Of a DNA stretch of 64,000 nt, positions 50,635 through 59,889 are shown one piece after another; the stretch's first letter is position 1, and each line of letters starts with the position of its first letter. The notes beneath the pieces are model-generated. The model made no database searches. It saw only the letters and a program-made list of their open reading frames with translations, and was not told the DNA's origin. The position numbers were made by a program, and so were the translations under genes. This DNA comes from Roseivirga thermotolerans (lineage in GTDB: Bacteria; Bacteroidota; Bacteroidia; Cytophagales; Cyclobacteriaceae), in contig NZ_BNAG01000002.1 in the NCBI RefSeq assembly GCF_014653175.1, forward strand, positions 700,140 to 764,139, read 5' to 3'.

Positions 50635-53268
50635 ATGCTAGCCAAAGAGATCAGATCTAAGTTTATTTCCTATTTCGAAGAAAGAGGCCACAAGTATGTA
50701 CCCTCAGCTCCAATGGTTCTTAAAAATGACCCTACGCTGATGTTTACCAACGCGGGTATGAATCAATTCAAGGATCTTTTTCTGGGCAATGCAAAGGCCG
50801 ATTATACCCGGGCGGTAAACAGCCAAAAATGCCTGCGTGTGTCAGGTAAGCACAATGATTTGGAAGAGGTAGGTATAGATACCTATCACCATACCATGTT
50901 TGAAATGCTGGGCAACTGGAGCTTTGGCGATTACTTTAAGAAAGAAGCCATTCAATGGGCCTGGGAGTTGCTTACAGATGTATATAAACTACCAAAAGAT
51001 AGATTATATGTAACTGTATTTGAGGGAGATGAGTCAGAAGGTTTAAAGTTTGATCAGGAGGCCTTTGATTTCTGGAGAAGCTATGTCGATGAGTCGCGCA
51101 TTTTGAACGGAAACAAGAAAGATAACTTTTGGGAAATGGGCGATACAGGCCCATGTGGTCCGTGCTCGGAAATTCACATAGACCTGAGAACAGAAGATGA
51201 AATTGCGCGGGTTCCCGGAAAAGAACTGGTGAATAACGACCACCCGCAAGTGGTGGAAATATGGAACCTGGTATTTATGCAATTCGACCGAAAGGCCGAT
51301 GGTCGATTGGAATCTCTACCAGCCCAGCACATCGATACAGGAATGGGCTTTGAGCGTTTGGCTATGGCCTTGCAGGGTAAAAAGTCTAACTACGACACCG
51401 ATGTGTTCACCCCGTTGATCGACAAAGTGGCCCAGTCGGCCGGAGTGAAGTATGGTGAAAAGAAAGAAACAGATATTGCCATTAGGGTAATAGTAGATCA
51501 TATCAGAGCCATTTCATTCGCCATTGCCGATGGTCAGTTACCGTCTTACAATAAGGCAGGGTATGTGATCCGTAGAATTTTGAGAAGAGCCGTTCGCTAC
51601 GGTTATACGTTCCTCAATTTCAACAGTCCGTTTCTATACCAACTCGTAGATGTGTTGGCCGATCAATACAAAGGTTTCTTCGATGAGCTGGATAGCCAGA
51701 GAGAGCTCATTGCCAAAGTGATTAAAGAAGAAGAAAACTCCTTTTTGCGCACTTTAGACAATGGTTTAAAGCGATTGGAGCAAATAAAGGAGAGACTTGT
51801 GTCTCAAAATGAAACAACTATAAATGGGCGTGAAGTATTCGAACTTTATGACACATACGGCTTTCCGGTAGACCTGACAGCTCTGATTGCACGGGAGAAT
51901 GGTTTCCAGATCGATGAGCCTGGATTTCAGCAAGCCATGGCCGAGCAGAAGAACAGATCGAAAGCCGATGCGGCTTCTGAGAAGGGAGACTGGACTGAAC
52001 TGTTGCCCGATGTAAAAGTGGAATTTGTAGGCTATGACCATGAGGAAGCGGAGTCGCGAATTATCAAGTACAGGGAGATAAAAGAAAAGAAGCGCACGGT
52101 GTTTCAGATTGTGCTCGATAAAACACCCTTCTATGGCGAGAGTGGCGGACAGGTAGGTGATACCGGAGTTATTAAAAGCCAAGAAGAAACCATTAAAATT
52201 CTCGATACGCAGAAAGAAAATGACCTGATAGTTCATTTTACCGATAAGTTGCCTGTTAATCCGGCTGCTGTGTTTCATGCCAGAATAGATAAGAAACGCA
52301 GAGCCTTGATTAAGTTTAACCATTCTGCCACCCACTTGCTTCATGCAGCTTTGCGAGAGGTGCTCGGCCACCACGTGCAACAGAAGGGCTCATTAGTAAG
52401 CGATAGCGTATTGCGCTTCGATTTTTCGCACTTCTCTAAAGTAGAGCCTGAGCAAATAGAGCAGATTGAGCAAATAGTGAATGAGAAGATCAGGGAAAAT
52501 ATTAGGCTCAACGAAAAAAGATCCGTGCCCATAGAAGAAGCAAAGTCTATGGGAGCGATGGCTCTTTTTGGAGAGAAGTATGGAGATTTTGTCCGTGTAA
52601 TTACCTTCAATCCTGATTATTCGGTAGAGCTTTGCGGAGGTACCCATGTGGAAGCTACCGGGCAGATTGGACTTTTCAAAATAGTTTCGGAAAGTGCTGT
52701 TGCCGCAGGGGTAAGACGAATTGAAGCCTATACCGGCCCCAAGGCTTTTGAGTATGTCCAAGATCAGGAAAAGGAACTTAAGTTGGTTAAGGAGCTGCTT
52801 AAAAATCCGAAAGACCTGACCAAAGCCATTGCCTCGCTCTTAGACGAGCAGAAAAAACTAACCAAGGAGATTGAATCGCTACATGCACGGCAGGGGGCTG
52901 AGGTTAAAAGAAATCTATTGCAAAAAGTAGAGGCTAAAAAGGGCATCAATGTACTGATTGAGCAAATCGATATTCCTTCGGCCGATGCTTTAAAGAAACT
53001 CTCCTTTGAGCTTAAGAATGAGGTAGATAACCTTTTGGCAATACTAGCCGCCAATGTTTCCGGTAGCCCGCAGATTTCTGTTGTTATCAGCGAGAATTTG
53101 GTCAAAGAGAAAAGCCTGAATGCCGGACAACTGGTGCGCGAATTGGCCCGGGAAATTAAAGGTGGAGGCGGAGGTCAGCCGTTCTTTGCTACTGCCGGAG
53201 GAAAAGACATAACTGGTTTAGAACGTGTAGTCACTAGAGCTACAGAAATGTTGGAGAGTTTTGCTTGA
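50635..53268 (+). CDS. alaS: Alanine--tRNA ligase
   Basis: A full-length 877-residue AlaRS that charges tRNA-Ala. The class II catalytic core holds motif 1/2 (FTNAGMNQFKDLFLG, HHTMFEMLGNWSFGDYF) and NAGYVIRRILRRAVRYG. The editing domain has FNHSATHLLHAALREVLGHHVQQKGSLV and CGGTHVEATGQIGLFKIVSESAVAAGVRRIEAYTG, providing the zinc-binding HxxxH and CxxxH. The C-terminal C-Ala domain closes with GGGGGQPFFATAGGKD. Its 3' end overlaps gatB by 8 bases. Confidence 0.98.
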   Translation: MLAKEIRSKFISYFEERGHKYVPSAPMVLKNDPTLMFTNAGMNQFKDLFLGNAKADYTRAVNSQKCLRVSGKHNDLEEVGIDTYHHTMFEMLGNWSFGDYFKKEAIQWAWELLTDVYKLPKDRLYVTVFEGDESEGLKFDQEAFDFWRSYVDESRILNGNKKDNFWEMGDTGPCGPCSEIHIDLRTEDEIARVPGKELVNNDHPQVVEIWNLVFMQFDRKADGRLESLPAQHIDTGMGFERLAMALQGKKSNYDTDVFTPLIDKVAQSAGVKYGEKKETDIAIRVIVDHIRAISFAIADGQLPSYNKAGYVIRRILRRAVRYGYTFLNFNSPFLYQLVDVLADQYKGFFDELDSQRELIAKVIKEEENSFLRTLDNGLKRLEQIKERLVSQNETTINGREVFELYDTYGFPVDLTALIARENGFQIDEPGFQQAMAEQKNRSKADAASEKGDWTELLPDVKVEFVGYDHEEAESRIIKYREIKEKKRTVFQIVLDKTPFYGESGGQVGDTGVIKSQEETIKILDTQKENDLIVHFTDKLPVNPAAVFHARIDKKRRALIKFNHSATHLLHAALREVLGHHVQQKGSLVSDSVLRFDFSHFSKVEPEQIEQIEQIVNEKIRENIRLNEKRSVPIEEAKSMGAMALFGEKYGDFVRVITFNPDYSVELCGGTHVEATGQIGLFKIVSESAVAAGVRRIEAYTGPKAFEYVQDQEKELKLVKELLKNPKDLTKAIASLLDEQKKLTKEIESLHARQGAEVKRNLLQKVEAKKGINVLIEQIDIPSADALKKLSFELKNEVDNLLAILAANVSGSPQISVVISENLVKEKSLNAGQLVRELAREIKGGGGGQPFFATAGGKDITGLERVVTRATEMLESFA

Positions 53269-54721
53269 CGTACTTAAAAAACTGGAAGAGGAGGGCTATG
53301 AGGCCACTATTGGTTTAGAGGTGCACGTTCAGCTGAACACCGTTTCCAAGATTTTCTCGGCCGATGCCAACCACGAAACAGAAGAGGCAAATACCCATGT
53401 GAGCGTAATAAGTCTGGGACATCCGGGTACCTTACCGGTACTTAATGCCCAGGCTGTGGAAAAGGCTGTCTTAATGGGGCTTGCTTGTGGTTCTCAGATT
53501 AGTCGTTACAATACGTTCGACAGAAAAAGCTATTTCTACCCCGATCTGCCCAAGGGCTATCAAACCACGCAGGATAAAACGCCAATCTGCATAGGAGGAA
53601 AAATTCCGTTGTTTGGAACCAACCTCTTGCAAGAGCAAGTGGAACTGCATCATATCCACCTGGAAGAAGATGCAGGAAAATCTATTCATGATGAAGAAGC
53701 AGGTACACTCATTGACCTTAATCGTGCCGGAACTCCGCTCATTGAAATAGTGACCAACCCCTCGGTGGCCGGACCGGATGAGGCGGCTGCATGCCTTCAA
53801 GAAATTAGGCGCATGGTGCGCTATTTGGGTATTGGCAATGCGAATATGGAAAAAGGAGAGCTCCGGTGCGATGCCAACATTTCCATTAAAAAGAAGGGAG
53901 ACTCACTGTTGGGCGAGAAGGTAGAAATAAAGAATATGAACTCCTTCAGCCATGTGAGAAAAGCCGCCATTTTCGAATTGGAACGCCAATTGGCTTTAAA
54001 ACTGGCCGGAGAGCCCGTGGTGGTAGAAACCCGAACCTTCGATCCTGCCACAGGCCAGACCTATGGTATGCGTTTTAAAGAGACCATGAATGACTATCGC
54101 TACTTTCCCTGCCCCGATTTGCCTCCGGTGGTTCTAGATGATCAATACCTGGCTGGTTTGCAGCCCCGGGCCAATGAAAACCCCCGGGTTTATCGCCAGC
54201 GATTGACTCAGAAATATCAACTGTCTGACTATGACTTGGGTATTTTAACGGAAGAGAAAGAAACTGCTCAGTATTTCGAAGCATTATGCCAGCAGGGCGT
54301 GGAACCCAAATCGGCTGCCAACTGGATGAATGGCCCTTTGCGAAGCTTGCTTAATGAAGAGGGAAAAAACCTATCAGAGATAGCCATTGGTACTCAACAA
54401 TTGGCAGAGCTCATAAAGCTTGTAGAAGAAGATAAGCTGGTCTATCAAACGGCTGTGCAGCAATTGTTACCTAAGTTACCAAAGGCCACAAAAAGTCCGC
54501 TTAAATTGGCTGAAGAACTGAATTTGCTGGTTTCTGAAGACAAAGCCGAACTAGAGGCCATAGTTCGTGAGGTATTGATATCTTTGCCCAAAGAGACTGA
54601 AGCATTCCGTAAGGGAAAGAAGAAACTATTGGGGCTGTTCATTGGCGAAGTAATGAAGAAAAGCAGAGGTAAGGCAAACCCAAAAGTGGTTCAGCAAGAA
54701 CTTTTAAAAGCATTAAACTAA
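53261..54721 (+). CDS. gatB: Asp-tRNA(Asn)/Glu-tRNA(Gln) amidotransferase subunit B
   Basis: A 486-residue GatB, the kinase/tRNA-binding subunit of the amidotransferase that makes Gln-tRNA(Gln). The GatB signature IGLEVHVQLNTVSKIFSADANHE opens the fold, with YRYFPCPDLPPVVL in the core. The C-terminal YqeY-like helical tail has SRGKANPKVVQQELLKALN. The only sensible start is a TTG at 53261 (no ATG is found before the signature), overlapping the alaS stop by 8 bases. Neither gatA nor gatC is in the window. Confidence 0.96.
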   Translation: MLDVLKKLEEEGYEATIGLEVHVQLNTVSKIFSADANHETEEANTHVSVISLGHPGTLPVLNAQAVEKAVLMGLACGSQISRYNTFDRKSYFYPDLPKGYQTTQDKTPICIGGKIPLFGTNLLQEQVELHHIHLEEDAGKSIHDEEAGTLIDLNRAGTPLIEIVTNPSVAGPDEAAACLQEIRRMVRYLGIGNANMEKGELRCDANISIKKKGDSLLGEKVEIKNMNSFSHVRKAAIFELERQLALKLAGEPVVVETRTFDPATGQTYGMRFKETMNDYRYFPCPDLPPVVLDDQYLAGLQPRANENPRVYRQRLTQKYQLSDYDLGILTEEKETAQYFEALCQQGVEPKSAANWMNGPLRSLLNEEGKNLSEIAIGTQQLAELIKLVEEDKLVYQTAVQQLLPKLPKATKSPLKLAEELNLLVSEDKAELEAIVREVLISLPKETEAFRKGKKKLLGLFIGEVMKKSRGKANPKVVQQELLKALN

Positions 54722-54723
54722 AG

Positions 54724-55833
54724 ATGAAAAAATACATTGGTATATGGGCACTGGCTATTTTGAGTGCCTGCGGAAGTAATACACCGGGTAAAGTAACCAT
54801 CTCCGGCACCATTGAGAATGCTATTCCTCAGGGAGAGGTTGTTTTAGAGCGATTCGAAATAGGTCAGGTTAGTCCTGTTAAAACAGTGTATTCAGATCAT
54901 GAAGGCAACTTTTCAATGGATCTGGAACTTTCAGAGCCAGGCTTTTACCGACTGAATATCTACGGAGAACAATTCGAAACCCTGGTGTTGGATAATGAAA
55001 ATATAAAGGTAAAGGCAGCCGGAAAGGCCGGAGAGTTTATTGAAGCTACCGGATCGGATGATATGGACAACCTGAAAGAGGTTTATGCCTATTTGGATAC
55101 TTACCAGGCGAAAATGCAAGGTATCAATCAGCGATTTTTGACCGCTCAGAGCGAGGGCAATCAGGAACTGATGGAGGAGTTGAGAGCACAAGCCCTCGAA
55201 CTTGAGACTGCTAAAGTAGACCGACTAAAGAAGATGGCCATGAGTTTCGAAAGTTCTCTGGTGAGCTTACTGATTACTGACTTTATTAGCAATAAGACTG
55301 ATGAATTCGCATTTCTTGATTCGTTGGCTACCAAGCTTCAAAAAGAAATTCCTAATTCTTCAGACGTTCAATACTTCGCAGAAAATGTAGAGGCCTTTAG
55401 GCCGGCTGTGGCCATGGGAGAGGTGGCTCCTGACATTACCATGGAAACTCCCGATGGAGAAATGCTAAGCCTTTCCGATTTGCGTGGTAAATATGTGCTG
55501 CTCGATTTTTGGGCAGCCTGGTGCAAGCCTTGTCGTATGGAAAACCCGAATGTGGTGCGCATGTATGAGAAGTACAACGATGAAGGTTTCGAGGTGTTTA
55601 GCGTGAGCCTGGACCGTTCCAAGCAGCAATGGATAGATGCTATTGAAAAAGATGGCTTGGTGTGGCCTTACCATGTGTCCGATCTCAAGTATTTTCAGTC
55701 GGCAGCAGCCATAACCTATAAAATTAATGCCATTCCTTTTGCCCTACTGCTCGACCCGGAAGGCCGTGTAATTGGCAAGAACTTACGAGGCCGTGCCCTC
55801 GAAGCCAAGTTGGCGAGCATTTTTGGTGAATAA
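54724..55833 (+). CDS. TlpA-like thioredoxin-domain lipoprotein with DUF4369 lead
   Basis: A 369-residue exported thiol-disulfide oxidoreductase. Its signal sequence ends at LSACGSN (lipobox Cys about 16). Residues 20-110 form the DUF4369-like beta domain (GTIENAIPQGEVVLERFEIGQ ... GFYRLNIYGEQFETLVLDNENIKVKAAGKAGEF). A helical linker follows, then the thioredoxin domain at about 230-369 with the redox motif WAAWCKPCRMENP (Cys267, Cys270). It is cotranscribed with gatB (2-base gap) although not functionally related. Similar proteins act in cytochrome maturation or periplasmic reduction. Confidence 0.92.
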   Translation: MKKYIGIWALAILSACGSNTPGKVTISGTIENAIPQGEVVLERFEIGQVSPVKTVYSDHEGNFSMDLELSEPGFYRLNIYGEQFETLVLDNENIKVKAAGKAGEFIEATGSDDMDNLKEVYAYLDTYQAKMQGINQRFLTAQSEGNQELMEELRAQALELETAKVDRLKKMAMSFESSLVSLLITDFISNKTDEFAFLDSLATKLQKEIPNSSDVQYFAENVEAFRPAVAMGEVAPDITMETPDGEMLSLSDLRGKYVLLDFWAAWCKPCRMENPNVVRMYEKYNDEGFEVFSVSLDRSKQQWIDAIEKDGLVWPYHVSDLKYFQSAAAITYKINAIPFALLLDPEGRVIGKNLRGRALEAKLASIFGE

Positions 55834-55878
55834 CCATTTCTACAGAATTTTGAGAAACGGCCTCAAAAACTAAGCGTC

Positions 55879-55900
55879 ATTCCCGACATCGATCGGGAAT
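55879..55900. repeat. Short palindromic extragenic motif
   Basis: ATTCCCGA-N6-TCGGGAAT within CGTCATTCCCGAC...ATCCC. This looks like a REP-type hairpin found between genes of many bacteria. It lies 46 bases after the TlpA-like stop codon and may stabilise or end the gatB transcript. Confidence 0.45.
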
Positions 55901-56029
55901 CCCTTTAAATTAAACAAGCATTCAAAGAGGTTCACGGTTGAGCTTGGCCAAGGATATCAAAAATAGTTGGCGTTTGAGATCGTTTCTTTTTCGCCCTAAA
56001 TATTGCCGTCATAAACAGCCAAATGCAAT

Positions 56030-56045
56030 TACGTAGCATTACGTA
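56030..56045 (+). promoter_or_regulatory. TACGTA-N4-TACGTA operator upstream of the response regulator
   Basis: Two TACGTA boxes start exactly 10 bp apart (56030-56035 and 56040-56045) with 4 bases between, and the same arrangement occurs at 59828-59843. A -7-like box TATCTTAG begins at 56070, 24 bases after the operator. Likely the binding site of the adjacent NarL-type regulator (autoregulation). Confidence 0.6.
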
Positions 56046-56048
56046 TTC

Positions 56049-56091
56049 CCCGGTAGTGTCAATAAGCCTTATCTTAGCGATAACTACCGGG
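56049..56091. promoter_or_regulatory. Perfect 9-bp inverted repeat flanking the regulator promoter
   Basis: CCCGGTAGT (56049-56057) and ACTACCGGG (56083-56091) flank the predicted -7 box and end five bases before the regulator ATG. It is probably a second protein-binding site, or a leader structure if transcription starts upstream. Confidence 0.45.
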
Positions 56092-56096
56092 TAGAC

Positions 56097-56732
56097 ATGA
56101 ACCACATTTCCATTGTATTGGCAGACGATCACCCTTTGCTACTTGAAGGGCTTGAGGCGAACCTTATATCAAAAGGTTACAACGTGCTGGCCACTGCAAA
56201 AGACGGAAAGTCAATTTTGAAGATTATTACTGAACGAGTCCCTTCAATTGCTATTTTAGATATAGAAATGCCTGAGATGGATGGACTTTCTGTAGCTAAG
56301 TATTGCATGGAACACGGTTACAACACCAAATTCATTATCCTTTCTTATCATAAGGAGACAGAGTTTATTGCCAGAGCCAAGAGCCTCAATGTTTCCGGGT
56401 ATCTTTTAAAGGAAGATGCACTGGAAGAAATTGATAACTGTATTCAAGAGGTGGAAAAAGGGGGGCAGTATTTCAGCAAAGCGTTTCAACTAAAGGATGT
56501 GAAGAATGCGCAGTCTGCGCTGGAACGCGTAGAGTCGCTCACTCCGTCTGAACGCAAAATTCTCAAACTCATTTCCAAAAATCAATCGACCCGTGATATA
56601 GCCGAAAGCCTCTTTATTTCGGAGAGAACGGTAGAAAAGCACAGGAGCAATATTATTCAAAAACTGAATCTTGAAGGGAAGGCTAATGGTTTGATTGCCT
56701 GGGTTTTGCAGAATAAACATCTATTGAACTAG
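56097..56732 (+). CDS. NarL/FixJ-family response regulator
   Basis: A 211-residue DNA-binding response regulator. The receiver domain (1-120) shows the acidic pair in VLADDHPLLLEGL, the phospho-acceptor Asp55 in ILDIEMPEMDG, and the conserved Lys in GYLLKEDALEE. The LuxR-type helix-turn-helix covers about 145-205 (LTPSERKILKLISKNQSTRDIAESLFISERTVEKHRSNIIQKLNLEGKANGLIAWVLQ). The stop codon overlaps the kinase start by one base, so the two are coupled. A TACGTA-N4-TACGTA box lies 52 bases upstream and again before the giant surface gene. Confidence 0.95.
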   Translation: MNHISIVLADDHPLLLEGLEANLISKGYNVLATAKDGKSILKIITERVPSIAILDIEMPEMDGLSVAKYCMEHGYNTKFIILSYHKETEFIARAKSLNVSGYLLKEDALEEIDNCIQEVEKGGQYFSKAFQLKDVKNAQSALERVESLTPSERKILKLISKNQSTRDIAESLFISERTVEKHRSNIIQKLNLEGKANGLIAWVLQNKHLLN

Positions 56733-59700
56733 TGAATAGCCCTAAACACTATCTGAAACCCTTGTTTTGGCTGTGGCTGCTTTGGGGTACCTGCTCACTT
56801 TTGGCACAAACTGATAATGACAAAGGGGTTCTTTCACTGCAAACCTATGGTGTAAAAGACGGGCTGGAAGTTGGCGACATTCACTCGTTAGTCTATGACA
56901 ATAATGGCTGGCTGTGGATTAGCGGTCTTGAGTCAGATTTAGGAGCCAGTACCTTTTTAAAGAACGTGCCCAAGCTGCAGTGGTTCGATGGATATAACTT
57001 TCACACCGTGCCGTTGCCGATTTCCGAAGAACTTTCGCCCATTAGCTTTTTGCTAAAAAAGCGAGCAGATGGGCTCTTCTATTTATGGTTTTCCTCCAAC
57101 GGATTTGATGAGATTTATCTCTTCGACCCTTCCACTTTCAAAGTTCAGTCTGTACCTATTCCCACTTTGGATGGTCATGTAGATATTTCAAACATCTTTG
57201 TGCAAGATACATCCACTTTTATATCGCTGGATGCTTTTGGAAAGTCCAGCCTGTTTCGCCTAAATGACGATTTAAGCTTTGATAAGCTATTCGATTTAAT
57301 GTCTGAGCGAGGTGAGTCTCACTTGCATCAGGTTATCCCTTTCAAAGATCATTTCCTTATTTCCGAAGCCCGCATGGGCATAACCGCTTATGGACTCAAA
57401 GGGCAAATTTTGAAGGAGTTTGACTATGAAGACTTCGGTCTTGAAAAAGTGGCTAACCCGGAAGTTCTGGCACTTGTTGGTTCGTTCTTGTTTGAAGGAA
57501 AGTATCAGTTTGTCCTAAAAAATGGCTACGGAACCTATCAATACAACGACCATGAAATGACATGGTCAGAGAGTAATTTCAAGCCGGCCCGCAGTGCAAA
57601 GAAAACACTCATAAATACCGGCCTATACCAGAAACTCTATGCCATCAACGACAACCATGGAAATATAGCATGGTTCAATGTGGCGGAAGGTCAACTCATA
57701 ATTAAAAGAGCGTATGTAGATGAGGCGCATGACCAGCCCGATGTTCGGGTAAATAGGGCCAATGCGATCAATGCCGCAAGTCGTGATTTAAAGAAAGAAT
57801 TGTTTTTGACCGAACCGGGAAGGCTGGCTCATGTTGTTTTTAAAAATTTTGGTGTAAGCACTTTTTTAGAAGACCACAGCCTAAGGTGCATAATACCTTA
57901 TGGCCCCAATAGGTATTTGGTGGCTACAGAAGCCAGTGGTTTTTATTTGATAGATATTGCTGAAAATACGGAAGAACCCTTTCCGATCTTTCTCGATGGT
58001 CAGCCATTTTCAGCTTCGGAGATCCGAGGTGTTTTTATGGACCAACGCGGCATCTGGACCAACTACAACGAAGGTGTCTTATTCATAAACCCTGATACAA
58101 GGGAAGTTGAGAGATTCAGGCACTATCCTGTCTCTGCAATGGTAGATGATGGAAATAGAATAGTCTATGGAGCCGCAAACTTTCCGCTAATGGAATTCGA
58201 TAAGTCCAGGAAGGTTAACAGACCCCTGACAAAAAACGATTCACTGAACGTGATGGATCTGACGAAATTTAATGACAGCTTTTATGCCACCACAACCAGC
58301 GGTCTGTTCAAATTTAAACAGGGGGAAGAGGTTTATGTAGATATTCCCATATCATCAGACAAGTTGATGATGCTGAGTGTGCTAAAGCGGCATGGGCTGT
58401 TATTTACAACTGTCGATGGCAGAGTGTATCAAATAAAAGAGGAAAACAGCCGGCCCGAATTGTTTTTTACCGATCCTGCCGGGAGCCCTATAGCATCGGT
58501 ATTTGAAGATCAGGAAAAAAACCTGTGGTTTGCCACATTTTCAGGACTTGTAAAGTTTAACCCACAAACCGGAGAAACAGAAAGGTTTGTGGAAGACGAT
58601 GGCCTGAGCAATAATGAATTTAACCGATTCAGTTTTCTTCAATTAGAAAATGGTGGAGTGTTTCTTGGTGCCATAAAAGGGCTTAACTATTTCTTTCCGC
58701 AAGACCTTGAAAAAGTGGAGAAAGGAGGTGAGGTGGTACTTACCGGCCTTACTTATTTCGATAGCAAGGTAAAGTCAAACACCACCATAATAGCTCCGGC
58801 AGAATTGACAGAGTTAGGCAGTGTGTCTCTACCCGCTGAAAACAAATTCTTGAGAATTCAGGTAGCCCCGGTAGGGCTCACTCAGCCCACAAAGGTGAAC
58901 ATGGAATTTAAGTTGAACAATGGTGAATGGCTACCCATAAAGCAGCCTGGCGAAATTCAGTTCAATAACCTCGAAGCCGGCCAGTACCTGCTAAAGGTTA
59001 GAATGGTGGACTCGGAAGGAGCCTCTTTTGGGAAGGAGTTGTCACTTCACATTCATGCCAGAGAGTTTTTCTATAAAACCTTATGGTTTGGATTCTTGTG
59101 TTTGCTGGTTGTTATTGTCGTGAGCTATTATTTTATAAGGCAAGCCAACAAAGCAAGAGCCTTAGGGCAACACTACTCACGAGCACTTCTGAGAGTTCAG
59201 GAAGAAGAGCGAATGAGAATATCCCGTGATTTGCACGATAGTGTAGGCCAACAGCTGATTTTACTAAAGAATCAGGCCAATGCCAGCCGCGATCCGCAGA
59301 TGGTAAAGAACGTTAGTGCAACTTTGGAAGAGGTAAGGAGCATAACCAGAAACCTACACCCGGTAGTATTGAGTAGGTTAGGACTTACGGCCGCCCTGGA
59401 AGAGTTGATCCGTAAGCTCGATGAAAATACAGAAGTGTTCTTTGCTATTGAGCTGGAAAATATTGATGGTATTTTCGATGCAGAGGAAGAGCTCAATCTG
59501 TATCGCATTATTCAAGAAGCTCTAAATAATATTGTAAAGCACGCCAATGCCGTTTCGGCCAAGCTTACCATAGCACGAAAAAAGAACAAGGTGCTAATTA
59601 ATATTCAAGATAATGGTAAAGGCTTTTCGGTAGAAAATGAACAACAGTCGGGAGGTTCATTAGGACTGAAAACACTGCACGAAAGAATAGCCATGCTCAA

Positions 59701-59767
59701 GGGCAAGATAAACATTGAGTCAGATGCCCATGGTACTCGCATTGAGTTAGAAATACCTTTACAATAG
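56732..59767 (+). CDS. Sensor histidine kinase with periplasmic beta-propeller and Y_Y_Y domain
   Basis: A 1011-residue membrane kinase starting at a GTG. A signal/anchor at 8-26 (LFWLWLLWGTCSLLAQ) leads to a large periplasmic region of propeller repeats. Typical Reg_prop strands are SLVYDNNGWLWISGLESD and VFEDQEKNLWFATFSGLVKFNPQTGE. A Y_Y_Y domain follows around 660-775. A transmembrane helix is at about 780-803 and a HisKA_3 dimerisation domain with His835 (ISRDLHDSVGQQL). A HATPase domain at the end has the N box EALNNIVKHAN and the G1 box IQDNGKGF. This is the sensor half of a split hybrid-type system, whose partner is the regulator just upstream. Such sensors usually detect surface or sugar-derived ligands. 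Confidence 0.94.
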   Translation: MNSPKHYLKPLFWLWLLWGTCSLLAQTDNDKGVLSLQTYGVKDGLEVGDIHSLVYDNNGWLWISGLESDLGASTFLKNVPKLQWFDGYNFHTVPLPISEELSPISFLLKKRADGLFYLWFSSNGFDEIYLFDPSTFKVQSVPIPTLDGHVDISNIFVQDTSTFISLDAFGKSSLFRLNDDLSFDKLFDLMSERGESHLHQVIPFKDHFLISEARMGITAYGLKGQILKEFDYEDFGLEKVANPEVLALVGSFLFEGKYQFVLKNGYGTYQYNDHEMTWSESNFKPARSAKKTLINTGLYQKLYAINDNHGNIAWFNVAEGQLIIKRAYVDEAHDQPDVRVNRANAINAASRDLKKELFLTEPGRLAHVVFKNFGVSTFLEDHSLRCIIPYGPNRYLVATEASGFYLIDIAENTEEPFPIFLDGQPFSASEIRGVFMDQRGIWTNYNEGVLFINPDTREVERFRHYPVSAMVDDGNRIVYGAANFPLMEFDKSRKVNRPLTKNDSLNVMDLTKFNDSFYATTTSGLFKFKQGEEVYVDIPISSDKLMMLSVLKRHGLLFTTVDGRVYQIKEENSRPELFFTDPAGSPIASVFEDQEKNLWFATFSGLVKFNPQTGETERFVEDDGLSNNEFNRFSFLQLENGGVFLGAIKGLNYFFPQDLEKVEKGGEVVLTGLTYFDSKVKSNTTIIAPAELTELGSVSLPAENKFLRIQVAPVGLTQPTKVNMEFKLNNGEWLPIKQPGEIQFNNLEAGQYLLKVRMVDSEGASFGKELSLHIHAREFFYKTLWFGFLCLLVVIVVSYYFIRQANKARALGQHYSRALLRVQEEERMRISRDLHDSVGQQLILLKNQANASRDPQMVKNVSATLEEVRSITRNLHPVVLSRLGLTAALEELIRKLDENTEVFFAIELENIDGIFDAEEELNLYRIIQEALNNIVKHANAVSAKLTIARKKNKVLINIQDNGKGFSVENEQQSGGSLGLKTLHERIAMLKGKINIESDAHGTRIELEIPLQ

Positions 59768-59823
59768 CTCAAATCCTAATTTTTGACCAATGTTCCACGC
59801 TTGGATTGTCTCACGCAAGGGTT

Positions 59824-59847
59824 AAAATACGTATCGCTACGTATTTT
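59824..59847 (+). promoter_or_regulatory. TACGTA-N4-TACGTA operator upstream of the giant surface gene
   Basis: A perfect 24-bp palindrome, AAAATACGTA-TCGC-TACGTATTTT, containing the same TACGTA-N4-TACGTA module as at 56030-56045. Its right TACGTA ends 23 bases before a TAGCTTTG -7 box, almost the same distance (24) as upstream of the response regulator. Centred near -44 to the predicted start, a class II activator position. Confidence 0.62.
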
Positions 59848-59866
59848 TTGGGTTACATCTCAGGTT

Positions 59867-59874
59867 TAGCTTTG
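59867..59874 (+). promoter_or_regulatory. -7 box of the giant surface gene (TAGCTTTG)
   Basis: Exact TAnnTTTG match 16 bases after a TTTG (59847-59850), which may be a weak -33 element at suboptimal spacing. A poor -33 would fit dependence on an activator bound to the adjacent TACGTA boxes. Confidence 0.5.
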
Positions 59875-59889
59875 TATTGCTTACCCATT

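Noticed and set aside
51766..52380. 204-codon minus-strand ORF within alaS
   Set aside because: Antisense shadow of a conserved housekeeping gene.
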